The position numbers and the translations under genes are program-made. 64,000 bases of DNA from Arachnia propionica (GTDB lineage Bacteria; Actinomycetota; Actinomycetes; Propionibacteriales; Propionibacteriaceae), in contig NZ_RQZG01000003.1 in assembly GCF_003859805.1 (NCBI RefSeq), positions 62,001 through 126,000 of the forward strand. Reading direction: 5' to 3'. Shown here piece by piece: positions 9,298 to 18,026 of the stretch (the first letter of the stretch is position 1; each line of letters begins with the position of its first letter). The notes beneath the pieces were generated by a model that ran no database searches, was not told where the DNA came from, and saw only the letters and a list, made by a program, of their open reading frames with translations.

Positions 9298-10311
9298 TCA
9301 GACCAGCGAGCCGTAGGTGGTCTTCGCCTTCTCCAGGGCCGAGACGTAGCCCGCCCTCTCGTAGGCCGCGGCGTGCGCCTCGGCGGGGACCGCCAGCATG
9401 CCTCGCGCCTCGGCGAGGGTCAGCTGGTGCCCGTCGAGCCACTGGTCCAGCCCGTCGATGAGCGTCGTGGCGTGCGGGATGCCGTGCCGCACCAACGCCG
9501 AGGTGGTGCCGACGACATCCGCCCCGGCCAGGATGTACTTCACCACGTCCCCCGCCTGGTCGACCCCGGAGCTGGCAGCGAGCGAGGCCCTCAGGTGCTC
9601 GTGCAGCACCGCGATCCACGTGCGGGGCAGGCGGGCATCATCCGGATGACTGAGCGTGACCCCACTGGTCACCTCCACCCGCTCCAGGTCGATGTCCGGC
9701 TGGAGGAACCGGTTGAACAGCACCAGACCGTCGGCCCCTGCCTCGTCGAGGTGCCGACACATCGCCCCCACCGACGAGAAGTAGGGGCTGAGCTTCACCG
9801 TCACCGGAATGCTCACCTCCCGCTTCACCGCACCCAGGATGTCCAGGTGCCGCTGCTCCACCTGCTGCCCCGTGGTGGTGAGATCACCCGGCACGTAGTA
9901 GATGTTCAGCTCGATCGCCGAGGCCCCCGCGTCCTGGATCCGCTTCGCCGACCGGGTCCACCCACCGTGCGAGGCCCCGTTCAGCGACGCGATGAGCGGC
10001 ACGTCGATGCTGGAGGCCGCCTCCTCCACCAGCCGCAGATAGCTGGAGACCGCATCACCCGTCGCCTGCGGCACGTTCGGGAAGAAACTCGTCGCCTCCA
10101 GGAACAGTTCCTCGTAGCTCTCCTCCAGCATGATCTGCCGTTCGGCCTCACGGGCCACCTGCTCCTCGAACAGGGAGAACATCGTCACGGCACCCACACC
10201 CGCGTCGGCCAGGGCCCGGATGTCCTCCAACCGCTGGGACAGCGGCCCCGCCGAGGCGATGACCGGGTTCCTCAGCTCCAGCCCCAGGTACCGGGTGCTC
10301 AGATCTGCCAT
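9298..10311 (-). CDS. Dihydroorotate dehydrogenase-like flavoprotein
   Basis: A 337-residue TIM-barrel protein of the dihydroorotate-dehydrogenase-like family. It begins LSTRYLGLELRNPVIASAGP, carries VTVKLSPYFS for phosphate/FMN contact, and ends with the GADVVGTTSALVRHG flavin-binding region. The start has AAGGAGGA three bases upstream and overlaps the end of nifJ by 13 bases, so the two are translated together. Such DHOD-like proteins often lie next to nifJ in anaerobes and actinobacteria, where they are unlikely to serve pyrimidine synthesis; a redox role linked to pyruvate oxidation is inferred. It is the last gene before the hairpin at 9208-9243. Confidence 0.85.
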   Translation of the reverse strand: MADLSTRYLGLELRNPVIASAGPLSQRLEDIRALADAGVGAVTMFSLFEEQVAREAERQIMLEESYEELFLEATSFFPNVPQATGDAVSSYLRLVEEAASSIDVPLIASLNGASHGGWTRSAKRIQDAGASAIELNIYYVPGDLTTTGQQVEQRHLDILGAVKREVSIPVTVKLSPYFSSVGAMCRHLDEAGADGLVLFNRFLQPDIDLERVEVTSGVTLSHPDDARLPRTWIAVLHEHLRASLAASSGVDQAGDVVKYILAGADVVGTTSALVRHGIPHATTLIDGLDQWLDGHQLTLAEARGMLAVPAEAHAAAYERAGYVSALEKAKTTYGSLV

Positions 10312-13300
10312 GACTCCTCCTTGCGCGGGTCAGCTGCGAACTTCTCCGCCCCACGCAGCGCCAACTCCTCGTACTCGGCCCAGCGGCGATCCACCTGCGC
10401 CTGGGCGATCTCCAGGATCCGCTCCGCCTCCTCAGGGTCCGCTGCGTGCAGCACCTTGTAGCGTAGCTCGGCACTCTGGTACTCCTTCAGCGTCACCCTC
10501 GGCCGGGGCGAGTCCAGCAGGAACGGGTTGCCCCCGCGTTCCCGGATCACCGGGTTGTAGCGCATCAACGGCCAGTGCCCCGAGTTCACCGCCTTGTACT
10601 GCTGCTCCAGCCCCCTGCGGATGTCGATGCCGTGGGCGATGCAGTGGCTGTAGGCGATGATGAGGCTCGGCCCCTCGTAGGCCTCCGCCTCGCGGAACGC
10701 CTTGAGGGTCTGCTGCGGGTCCGCCCCCATCGCGACGCGCGCCACGTAGACCGACCCGTAGGCCATGGCCTGCATCGCCATGTCCTTCTTGTTCGTGTGC
10801 TTGCCCGCAGCGGCGAACTTCGCGACGGCCCCGAGCGGAGTGGACTTCGAGGCCTGCCCGCCGGTGTTGGAGTACACCTCGGTGTCCAGCACCAGCACGT
10901 TGACGTTGCGCCCCGAGGCCAGCACGTGATCCACACCGGCCGACCCGATGTCGTAGGCCCAGCCGTCCCCGCCGACGATCCACACCGAGCGACGCAGCAG
11001 GTGATCGCACACGCTCTTCAGGTCCTCGACCTTCGGGCCACTCAGCTGCTCCAACCGATCCTTCAGCCGCTGGACTCGCAACGCCTGCCGCGCCAGCCCG
11101 GACTCCATGCGTTGCTTCGCCGCGAGCAGTGAGTCGACCAGCTCGTCGTCGGCGATCTCGGAACGCAGCTCCTCCAGCAGAGCACGGGCCATGTCACGGT
11201 GCAGATCGGCGGCGAGTCGCAGCCCCAGCCCGAACTCGGCGTTGTCCTCGAACAGGGAGTTCGACCACGCCGGTCCTCTCCCCTGGGCGTTCCGGGCCCA
11301 CGGGGTGGTCGGCAGGTTGCCACCGTAGATCGACGAGCAACCCGTGGCATTGGCGACGGTGGCGCGATCCCCGAACAGCTGCGTCAGCAACTTGAGGTAG
11401 GGGGTCTCGCCGCACCCCGAGCAGGCCCCGGAGAACTCGAACAGCGGCTCCAGGAACTGGGTGCCACGCACCGTCCCGAAATCGACGTCGCGCCGGTCGT
11501 TCAACGGGATGGTCTCGAAGAACTTCACCGCCTCCTTCTCCCTGGACCTCTCCAGCACCGGTTCCAGGTTGATGGCGCGACGATTCGGCTGCCCGATCGG
11601 CTTGACGGGGCACGCCTCCACACAGAGCCCGCAGCCGGTGCAGTCCTCCGCGTAGACCTGCAGCGTGTAACTGGTCTCCGGCAGCCCCGCCGCGTCGATG
11701 GGCTGGGTGAGGAATCCTTCCGGCGCACCATCGGCCAACTCGCTCGGGTAGTACTTCGCCCGCAGCACGGCATGCGGGCAGACGAAGGAGCAGTTGCCGC
11801 ACTGGATGCACGCCTCGTTGTCCCACACCGCGATGATCTCGGAGATGTTGCGCTTCTCGAACCGGGTTGTGCCCGACGGGTAGGAGCCATCGACGGGCAT
11901 CGCGGAGACCGGCAGCTCGTCGCCCCGGCCCGCCAGCATCAACGCGGTGACGTCTCGGACGAAGTCGGGCGCATCGGAGGGGACCGGCGCGATGAGCTCG
12001 CGCTCCCCCGTTGCCCGGTCAGGCACCGTCACCCGGTGCAGATGGGCCAGGGAGGCATCCACCGCGTCGTGGTTCTTCTTCACGATCGCCATCGACTTGC
12101 GGGCGTAGGTCTTGGTGATCGCCTCCTTCACCTTCTCGACGGCCACCTCACGGGGCAGCACCCCCGAGATGGCGAAGAAACAGGTCTGCAGGATGGTGTT
12201 CGTCCTCGATCCGAGCCCCGCGGCCCGGGCGACGGCGGTGGCGTCGATGACGTACAGGTCGATGCCCAGCTCCACGATCCGCTGCTGCATGGAACGCGGC
12301 AGCTGGTGCCACACCTCATCCGCCGGATACGGCGAGTTGAGGAGCAGGGTGGTGCCAGGCCGGGCGAACTCCAGCACGTCCACCCGCTCCAGGATCGACC
12401 AGTGGTGGCATCCGATGAAGTTGGACCTGGTCACCAGGTACGGGGCCCTGATCGGATTGGGACCGAACCGCAGGTGGCTGACGGTGCGCGACCCGGACTT
12501 CTTCGAGTCATAGACGAAGTAACCCTGCGCGTAGGTCTCAGGGTCGGACCCGATGATCTTGATGGTGTTCTTGTTGGCACCCACGGTGCCGTCCGAGCCC
12601 AACCCGTAGAACACGGCCCGGTGGGTTCTCTCGTCCAGCAGCTCGAAGGCCGGATCGACCGGCAGCGACAGGTGCGTCACGTCGTCGTTGATGCCGACGG
12701 TGAAGCGTGGACGGGGCTCCGGCAGGGCCAGCTCGTCGAGGACGGCCTTGGCCATCGCCGGGGTGAACTCCTTGCTGGACAGGCCGTAGCGTCCCCCGAT
12801 GATCACCGGCATCCGATCCAGCCGCCCGGTGGCGACCGCCTCCGCGATGGCCGAGGAGACGTCCAGGAACAGCGGCTCTCCCCCGGCACCCGGCTCCTTC
12901 GTGCGGTCCAGCACCGCCACCCGACGCACGGTCGGCGGCAGCGCTGCGAGCAGGGCCTCCTTCGGGAACGGCCGGTAGAGCCGCACGAACAGCGCCCCCA
13001 CCTTCTCACCGGAGGCCCGCAGGTGCTCGACGACCGGGACCACGGTCTCGATCCCCGACCCCATGATGACCACGACACGTTCCGCCTCCGGGTCGCCGTG
13101 GTACTCGACGAGCCGGTAGGCCCGCCCCGAGATCTCCGCGAAACGCTCCATCACCTCGGTGAGGATGCCGGGCACGGCGTCGTAGAACGGGTTCGCGGTC
13201 TCCCGTGACTGGAAGTAGGTGTCCGGGTTCTGGGCGGTACCACGGATGAACGGGTTGGCCGGGGACAGGGCCCGGGCGCGATGTTCCCGCACCAGGCTGG

Positions 13301-13886
13301 CCGGGACGAGCTCCCGCAACTGGTCATCACTCAGCTTCGTCAGGGTGTTGAGCTCGTGGCTGGTCCGGAACCCGTCGAAGAAGTGCACGAACGGCAGCCT
13401 GGTGCGCAGCGTGGCCAGGTGGGAGATCGCCGCGATGTCGTGGGCCTCCTGCACCGAGGCCGAGCTGATGAGACAGCATCCCGTCTGGCGCACGGCCATC
13501 ACGTCCTGGTGGTCACCGAAGATGGACAACCCCTGGGTGGCCAGCGACCGCGCGGCGACGTGGAACACCGTCGAGGTCAGCTCCCCGGCGATCCGGTACA
13601 TGTTCGGGATCATCAGCAGCAGGCCCTGCGACGCGGTGAAGGTGGTGGACAGTGCCCCACCCTGGAGCGCGCCGTGCATGGCACCCGCGGCCCCGCCCTC
13701 CGACTGCATCTCGATGACGGTGGGAACGGTGCCGAAGATGTTGCGACGCTGGTGTGAGGACCACTCGTCGGCGAGCTCCGCCATCGTGGAGCTGGGGGTG
13801 ATCGGGTAGATCGAGCACAGCTCACTCAACCGGTAGGCGACATCCGCTGCGGCCTCGTTGCCGTCGATGATGGTGCGCTGGCTCAT
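10299..13886 (-). CDS. nifJ: Pyruvate:ferredoxin (flavodoxin) oxidoreductase, single-chain
   Basis: A 1195-residue fused PFOR, the usual length for NifJ. It converts pyruvate and CoA to acetyl-CoA, CO2 and reduced ferredoxin or flavodoxin. It starts with the pyrimidine-binding domain (TIIDGNEAAADVAYRLSE, YPITPSS). Two 4Fe-4S clusters follow near residues 690 (CIQCGNCSFVCP) and 750 (CTGCGLCVEACP), then the proximal-cluster motif CSGCGETPYLKLL, and the thiamine diphosphate site GGDGWAYDIG with NTGGQAS near residues 970-1005. The start ATG at 13886 overlaps the upstream stop by one base (TGATG). It acts in the cytoplasm and is oxygen-sensitive. All key cysteines are present. Confidence 0.97.
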   Translation of the reverse strand: MSQRTIIDGNEAAADVAYRLSELCSIYPITPSSTMAELADEWSSHQRRNIFGTVPTVIEMQSEGGAAGAMHGALQGGALSTTFTASQGLLLMIPNMYRIAGELTSTVFHVAARSLATQGLSIFGDHQDVMAVRQTGCCLISSASVQEAHDIAAISHLATLRTRLPFVHFFDGFRTSHELNTLTKLSDDQLRELVPASLVREHRARALSPANPFIRGTAQNPDTYFQSRETANPFYDAVPGILTEVMERFAEISGRAYRLVEYHGDPEAERVVVIMGSGIETVVPVVEHLRASGEKVGALFVRLYRPFPKEALLAALPPTVRRVAVLDRTKEPGAGGEPLFLDVSSAIAEAVATGRLDRMPVIIGGRYGLSSKEFTPAMAKAVLDELALPEPRPRFTVGINDDVTHLSLPVDPAFELLDERTHRAVFYGLGSDGTVGANKNTIKIIGSDPETYAQGYFVYDSKKSGSRTVSHLRFGPNPIRAPYLVTRSNFIGCHHWSILERVDVLEFARPGTTLLLNSPYPADEVWHQLPRSMQQRIVELGIDLYVIDATAVARAAGLGSRTNTILQTCFFAISGVLPREVAVEKVKEAITKTYARKSMAIVKKNHDAVDASLAHLHRVTVPDRATGERELIAPVPSDAPDFVRDVTALMLAGRGDELPVSAMPVDGSYPSGTTRFEKRNISEIIAVWDNEACIQCGNCSFVCPHAVLRAKYYPSELADGAPEGFLTQPIDAAGLPETSYTLQVYAEDCTGCGLCVEACPVKPIGQPNRRAINLEPVLERSREKEAVKFFETIPLNDRRDVDFGTVRGTQFLEPLFEFSGACSGCGETPYLKLLTQLFGDRATVANATGCSSIYGGNLPTTPWARNAQGRGPAWSNSLFEDNAEFGLGLRLAADLHRDMARALLEELRSEIADDELVDSLLAAKQRMESGLARQALRVQRLKDRLEQLSGPKVEDLKSVCDHLLRRSVWIVGGDGWAYDIGSAGVDHVLASGRNVNVLVLDTEVYSNTGGQASKSTPLGAVAKFAAAGKHTNKKDMAMQAMAYGSVYVARVAMGADPQQTLKAFREAEAYEGPSLIIAYSHCIAHGIDIRRGLEQQYKAVNSGHWPLMRYNPVIRERGGNPFLLDSPRPRVTLKEYQSAELRYKVLHAADPEEAERILEIAQAQVDRRWAEYEELALRGAEKFAADPRKEESWQI

Positions 13887-15517
13887 CACTGGTTCTCCTG
13901 GATCATCTCGATGGCGTGCACGGGGCACTGCTCGAAGCAGGTCGCGCAACCGGTGCACCGTTCGTAGTCGAAGCGGTAGCGGTTGCCCGGGCCGAGTTTG
14001 ATCACGGCATCCTCCGGACAGGCACCGAGGCAGCCGTCGCACTCGAAACAGTTGCCGCACGACAGGCATCGTCTGGCCTCGAAGGCCGCCTCCTCAGGGC
14101 TCAGTCCCGCGACGATCTCCCCGAAGTCACTGATGCGTTCCTCAGGGGCCTGTTCCTGCTGCTGGCGACGCGCATGGCCCCCGAAGTACCACAGGTTCAT
14201 GTCCTCGAGGTGGACGACGGGGTGCTTGGCGGGGCGTCGACTGCGATCCTGGTTGAGCCACTTGTCGATGCAGCGGGCCGCCTTCTTGCCATGTCCCACC
14301 CCGACGGTGACGGTGCGTTCCGAGGGGACCATGTCGCCGCCCGCGAAGATCCCCTCGACGTCCGTCATGAGGGTGACGGGGTCGACCCGCACGACGTCGT
14401 CGTCGAAGGTCATTCCGGGGATCGCCTTGAGGAAACTGGTGTCGGCCTCCTGCCCGACGGCGAGGATCACGGTGTCGGCGGCGAGTTTCTCGAACCGCCC
14501 GGTGCCACGGGCCCGACCGTCCTCGTCGAGCTCCATGATCTCGACGGTGAGGTCCTGCGAGCCCATCTCGGTGATGGTGCGCAGCCAGTTCATCCTCACA
14601 CCCTCACGCTCGGCCCCCTCGCGTTCCTCCTGGTGCGCGGGCATCTGCTCGATGGTGCGTCGGTAGACGATGACGGACTCCTCGGCCCCGAGCCGCCTGG
14701 CCACGCGGGCCGCATCCATGGCCGTGTTGCCGCCGCCGTAGATCGCCACGCGGCGGCCGATCACCGGCCGCTCCCCCTTCGCCACGTCCCGGAGGAAGGA
14801 GACCGCATCCACCATGCGGGAGGCGTCGGCGGAGGGGATGTCCACCCGTTTGGACAGGTGTGCTCCCACCGCCACGAAGACCGCGTCGAAGTTGCCCTCG
14901 GCCTGGGTGGCCAACAGATCGGTGACGGTGGTCCCTCCCCGGATCACCACCCCCAGGTCGATCAACCGCTGGATCTCACCGTCCAGCACGTCGCGGGGCA
15001 GCCGGTACTCCGGGATGCCGTAGCGCATCATCCCGCCCGGCAGCTCCGCCGAGTCATGGATCTCCACCTCGTGGCCGAGCCTTCTGAGGTGGTAGGCCGC
15101 GGACAGTCCGGACGGCCCTGCACCGACGATGAGCACCCGTCGCCCGGAACGGTACGACGGTGCCTCGAAGGCCCACCCCTGTTCCAGGGCCAGGTCGCCG
15201 AGATGGCGCTCGACGGAGTGGATGGAGACGGCCGCATCCAGATCCTTGCGGTTGCAGGCCGTCTCACACGGGTGGTAGCAGACGCGGCCGTGGATGGCGG
15301 GGAACGGGTTGTCGGCGGTCAGCTGCCGCCATGCCGCCTCCTGCTGCCCGACCTTGATGAGCCGCAGCCACTCCTGGATGTTCTCCCCAGCCGGGCACCC
15401 GGCGTTGCAGGGCGGGAGCATGTCCAGGTAGATGGGTCTGCGGGACCGGACAGGGGCCACTCGGCCCGTCGTCGTCCTCAGATCCGGCAGACCGGTCACG
15501 TCGTTGCGCTCGAGCAT
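13886..15517 (-). CDS. GltD-like NAD(P)H:ferredoxin oxidoreductase with C-terminal ferredoxin domain
   Basis: A 543-residue flavoprotein of the glutamate-synthase small-subunit family. It has N-terminal cysteines (PPCNAGCPAGENIQEW and CYHPCETACNRK), an FAD Rossmann motif GAGPSGLSAAYHLRRLG near residue 127, a second nucleotide site YGGGNTAMDAARVARRLG near residue 256, and a C-terminal two-cluster ferredoxin domain (CLSCGNC, CDGCLGACP, CTGCATCFEQCP). The start is set by AGGAGGGG six bases upstream of ATG 15517. No gltB partner is present; instead it is translationally coupled to nifJ. I infer that it moves electrons between ferredoxin reduced by PFOR and NAD(P), rather than making glutamate. 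Confidence 0.88.
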   Translation of the reverse strand: MLERNDVTGLPDLRTTTGRVAPVRSRRPIYLDMLPPCNAGCPAGENIQEWLRLIKVGQQEAAWRQLTADNPFPAIHGRVCYHPCETACNRKDLDAAVSIHSVERHLGDLALEQGWAFEAPSYRSGRRVLIVGAGPSGLSAAYHLRRLGHEVEIHDSAELPGGMMRYGIPEYRLPRDVLDGEIQRLIDLGVVIRGGTTVTDLLATQAEGNFDAVFVAVGAHLSKRVDIPSADASRMVDAVSFLRDVAKGERPVIGRRVAIYGGGNTAMDAARVARRLGAEESVIVYRRTIEQMPAHQEEREGAEREGVRMNWLRTITEMGSQDLTVEIMELDEDGRARGTGRFEKLAADTVILAVGQEADTSFLKAIPGMTFDDDVVRVDPVTLMTDVEGIFAGGDMVPSERTVTVGVGHGKKAARCIDKWLNQDRSRRPAKHPVVHLEDMNLWYFGGHARRQQQEQAPEERISDFGEIVAGLSPEEAAFEARRCLSCGNCFECDGCLGACPEDAVIKLGPGNRYRFDYERCTGCATCFEQCPVHAIEMIQENQ

Positions 15518-15610
15518 GGCGTCCCCTCCTTGGATGCGGCCACTACGAGCCATAGTAGGCCGATCCCCGGACGCCATGTCGCACAAATGCGCTACACGAT
15601 CATGGCCAAA

Positions 15611-15967
15611 TCAGGACTCCTTGGAGGCCGCCTTGACTTCCTCCGGGTCGAGAGCCTTCACCTGGGCGACGAGGTCATCCAGCTGCGAGCCGTTGAGCAG
15701 TCCCGCCTGGCGGAACACCAGCACCCCGGAGCGGAAGGCCATCAGGGTGGGGATGGACTGGATCTGCAGCCCGTAGGCCAGATCCTGCTCCGCCTCGGTG
15801 TCCACCTTGGCGAAGACGACGCCCTCGTGGCGCTCCGAGGCCTCGTCGAAGATCGGGGAGAACCGACGGCAGGGCCCGCACCAGGCGGCCCAGAAGTCCA
15901 CCAGGACGATGTCGTTGTCGTCGATGGTCGAGGCGAAGGTTTCCTTTGAGAGATCGATCGTGGACAC
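15611..15967 (-). CDS. trxA: Thioredoxin
   Basis: A 118-residue thioredoxin with the WCGPC active site at C30 and C33, the upstream DFWAAW strand and the cis-proline segment IPTLMAF. It reduces protein disulfides in the cytoplasm. GTG at 15967 is chosen because AAGGAGA lies just upstream and the alignment to other thioredoxins begins there; a longer reading would add a non-homologous extension. A strong palindrome at 16024-16052 lies upstream. Confidence 0.93.
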   Translation of the reverse strand: MSTIDLSKETFASTIDDNDIVLVDFWAAWCGPCRRFSPIFDEASERHEGVVFAKVDTEAEQDLAYGLQIQSIPTLMAFRSGVLVFRQAGLLNGSQLDDLVAQVKALDPEEVKAASKES

Positions 15968-16023
15968 AGCGTTCTCCTTGGTCGTCGGCTGAAATGCTTT
16001 CACCGTCACCAACGTCAACCATC

Positions 16024-16052
16024 CCGGAGATATTCCCCCGGGGGTATCTCCG
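16024..16052. terminator. Strong palindromic hairpin between dtxR and trxA
   Basis: Outer arms CCGGAGATA and TATCTCCGG flank a perfect CCCCCGGGGG centre, with a two-base bulge on one side. It begins four bases after the dtxR stop in the direction of transcription, so a terminator is most likely. It also lies about 57 bases upstream of trxA, so a role in trxA control cannot be excluded. There is no U-tract. Confidence 0.5.
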
Positions 16053-16055
16053 GAT

Positions 16056-16751
16056 TCAGTCCCCGGGCGTCGTGACGAACAGCAACTCTCCCACCGCCTC
16101 GTCGAGGGTCACGGCCTCCTTGCCCACGACGAGCCGCAGATCCACCCCAGCACGTCGCACCGTGAACTCCATGCCGGGCCGCAGCCCGAGCGCCGCGATG
16201 GCGGAGAGGATCTCCGGATCGGCCTGGAGGTTCTCACTCATCCGCTGCAGGGTGGCCGTCACCTCACCCCGGTTCGGCACCACCTGGGACAACGGGACCA
16301 CGCCGTCGCGGAACGGTTCGCCGTCCCGCTTGGCCCCGAGGTCGGTGAGCCCCGGGATCGGGTTGCCGTAGGGCGACGACGTGGGCTCACCGAGGATCTG
16401 GACCAACCGCTGTTCCACGTCCTCCGAGATGACGTGCTCCCAGCGGCAGGCCTCCTCGTGCACCTTGTCCCACTCCAGGCCGATCACCTCGGTGAGGAGG
16501 CACTCGGCGAGCCGGTGCTTGCGCATGACGTCCCGCGCCAGCTTCGCCCCCTTCGGGGTCAGTTTGATGATCCGGTCGGGTGAGACCATGAGCAGCTCGT
16601 CACGCTCCATCCGCGCCACGGTCTGGGAAACGGTCGGTCCGGACTGGTGGAGACGCTCGGCGATGCGGGCGCGCAGCGGTGGCACCCCCTCCTCGATCAG
16701 CTCGTAGATGGTCCTCAGGTACATCTCTGTGGTGTCGATCAGCTCGCTCAT
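16056..16751 (-). CDS. DtxR/IdeR-family metal-dependent repressor
   Basis: A 231-residue iron-dependent regulator. The N-terminal winged helix is followed by the dimerisation and metal-binding domain and a C-terminal SH3-like domain. The residues that bind metal in DtxR are present at the same numbers: M10, H79, E83, H98, C102, E105 and H106 (in MRKHRLAE and KVHEEACRWEHVIS). The Cys at 102 favours iron sensing over the manganese-type MntR. GGAGGAGGAA precedes the start. It is expected to repress iron-uptake genes when iron is plentiful; a candidate target box lies at 62754-62772. Confidence 0.93.
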   Translation of the reverse strand: MSELIDTTEMYLRTIYELIEEGVPPLRARIAERLHQSGPTVSQTVARMERDELLMVSPDRIIKLTPKGAKLARDVMRKHRLAECLLTEVIGLEWDKVHEEACRWEHVISEDVEQRLVQILGEPTSSPYGNPIPGLTDLGAKRDGEPFRDGVVPLSQVVPNRGEVTATLQRMSENLQADPEILSAIAALGLRPGMEFTVRRAGVDLRLVVGKEAVTLDEAVGELLFVTTPGD

Positions 16752-16839
16752 GCGGATTCCTCCTCCGGGTCAATCGTAGTGCGCTCCTTCAGCCCGAGGA
16801 GCGTTTTGGGGACAGCTCGTCGCAGCGTGTCAAGGGGGC

Positions 16840-17958
16840 TCACGCGACCCGCACTCCCCTGCGCCACACCTGCTGCAACCGACCCGTGTCGTCGACGACA
16901 CAGACATCGGCCAGTTTGCCCACCTCGAGGGTGCCCACCTCGGTCAGGCCGTGCCACCGCGCAGGGGTGGTCGCCGCCATAAGGGCCGCCTCCTCGATGG
17001 AGCAGCCGACCTCACCGACGACGAACTCGAAGGCCTTGGCCATGGTCAGGGTGGAGCCGGCGATCGCGCCGGGGGAGCCGTCGGCGGTGACCAGCCGTGC
17101 GGTGCCGTCCTCGACCTCCACCTCGAGCTCTCCCAACAGGTAGCGACCATTGCCCTGCCCGGTGGCGCTCATCGCGTCGGTGACCAGACAGATCCGCTGT
17201 GGCGTGGCGGCATCGATGGCCATGCGGGCGATGATCGGGCGGTGGTGGATGCCGTCGCAGATGAGCTCGCTCATCACCCGTTCATCGGACAGCAGCACCG
17301 GGACCGGTCCGGGTTCACGGTGGTGGATGGAGCGCATCGCCGAGAACAGGTGCGTGGCGATGCAGGCCCCCCAACCGATCGATTCCGCCGTCGTCGCCTC
17401 GTCGGCGTCGGAGTGCCCGAAGGCCACCTTGACCCCGGCCTCGGTGAGACGACGGGTGGCGGCCTCACCGTGGGTCCGCTCGACGGCGAGGGTGATCATC
17501 CTGAGTGCCGGACCACCGGCCGCGATGAGCCGCTCCACCAGCTCCGGTTCCGGGTCCCGCAGCAGGGCCGCGTCGTGGGCCCCCTTCCGGGCCTCCGCCA
17601 GGAAGGGGCCCTCCAGATGGATGCCGTCGAGTTCCCCGGCCTCCACCAGTTCCCGGAGCACCGCACACTGCTCCTCCAGCCTCTCGATGGGTTCGGTGAC
17701 GGTGGAGGCGAACAAGGTGGTGCTGCCCTGGGAGCGGTGGTACGCGATGGCACGGAGGTTGGCCTCACGATCCGGTACCCCGAAACTCACCCCGACGGCC
17801 CCGTGGCAGTGGGTGTCGACGAAACCGGGCACGGCCCAGCCCGTCCTCTCCTGCCCGCCCTCCGTGATGGCGGTGATCCGGCCGCCCTCCATCTCGATCA
17901 CGGCATCGTCCACGATCCCGCTCGGTGTCACTGCCCGCCCCACCTGCAACTGCGTCAT
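16840..17958 (-). CDS. nagA: N-acetylglucosamine-6-phosphate deacetylase
   Basis: A 372-residue amidohydrolase that removes acetate from GlcNAc-6-phosphate to give glucosamine-6-phosphate. Visible features are the metal site VDTHCHGA, the NagA signature GIHLEGPF, the later H and D ligands (FGHSDAD, ATHLFSAM, LVTDAMSATG) and the C-terminal GTLEVGKLADVCVVD. ATG at 17958 is preferred; a GTG ten codons upstream is also possible, and neither has a clear ribosome-binding site. Its pathway partner nagB lies at 27720-28508, not in the same operon. The gene diverges from serC. Confidence 0.92.
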   Translation of the reverse strand: MTQLQVGRAVTPSGIVDDAVIEMEGGRITAITEGGQERTGWAVPGFVDTHCHGAVGVSFGVPDREANLRAIAYHRSQGSTTLFASTVTEPIERLEEQCAVLRELVEAGELDGIHLEGPFLAEARKGAHDAALLRDPEPELVERLIAAGGPALRMITLAVERTHGEAATRRLTEAGVKVAFGHSDADEATTAESIGWGACIATHLFSAMRSIHHREPGPVPVLLSDERVMSELICDGIHHRPIIARMAIDAATPQRICLVTDAMSATGQGNGRYLLGELEVEVEDGTARLVTADGSPGAIAGSTLTMAKAFEFVVGEVGCSIEEAALMAATTPARWHGLTEVGTLEVGKLADVCVVDDTGRLQQVWRRGVRVA

Positions 17959-18026
17959 GGGGACATCCAACCACCAGGGCTCGGACACGGGCGAGCAGCC
18001 TGCACCCGGGATGGAAGAATGCTCAC

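Noticed and set aside
13916..15949. Plus-strand open frame opposite the GltD-like reductase and thioredoxin genes
   Set aside because: It spans two genuine minus-strand genes and shows no motif.
16024..16052. DtxR box near dtxR
   Set aside because: The palindrome is a GC-rich hairpin and does not fit the TTAGGTTAGGCTAACCTAA pattern.
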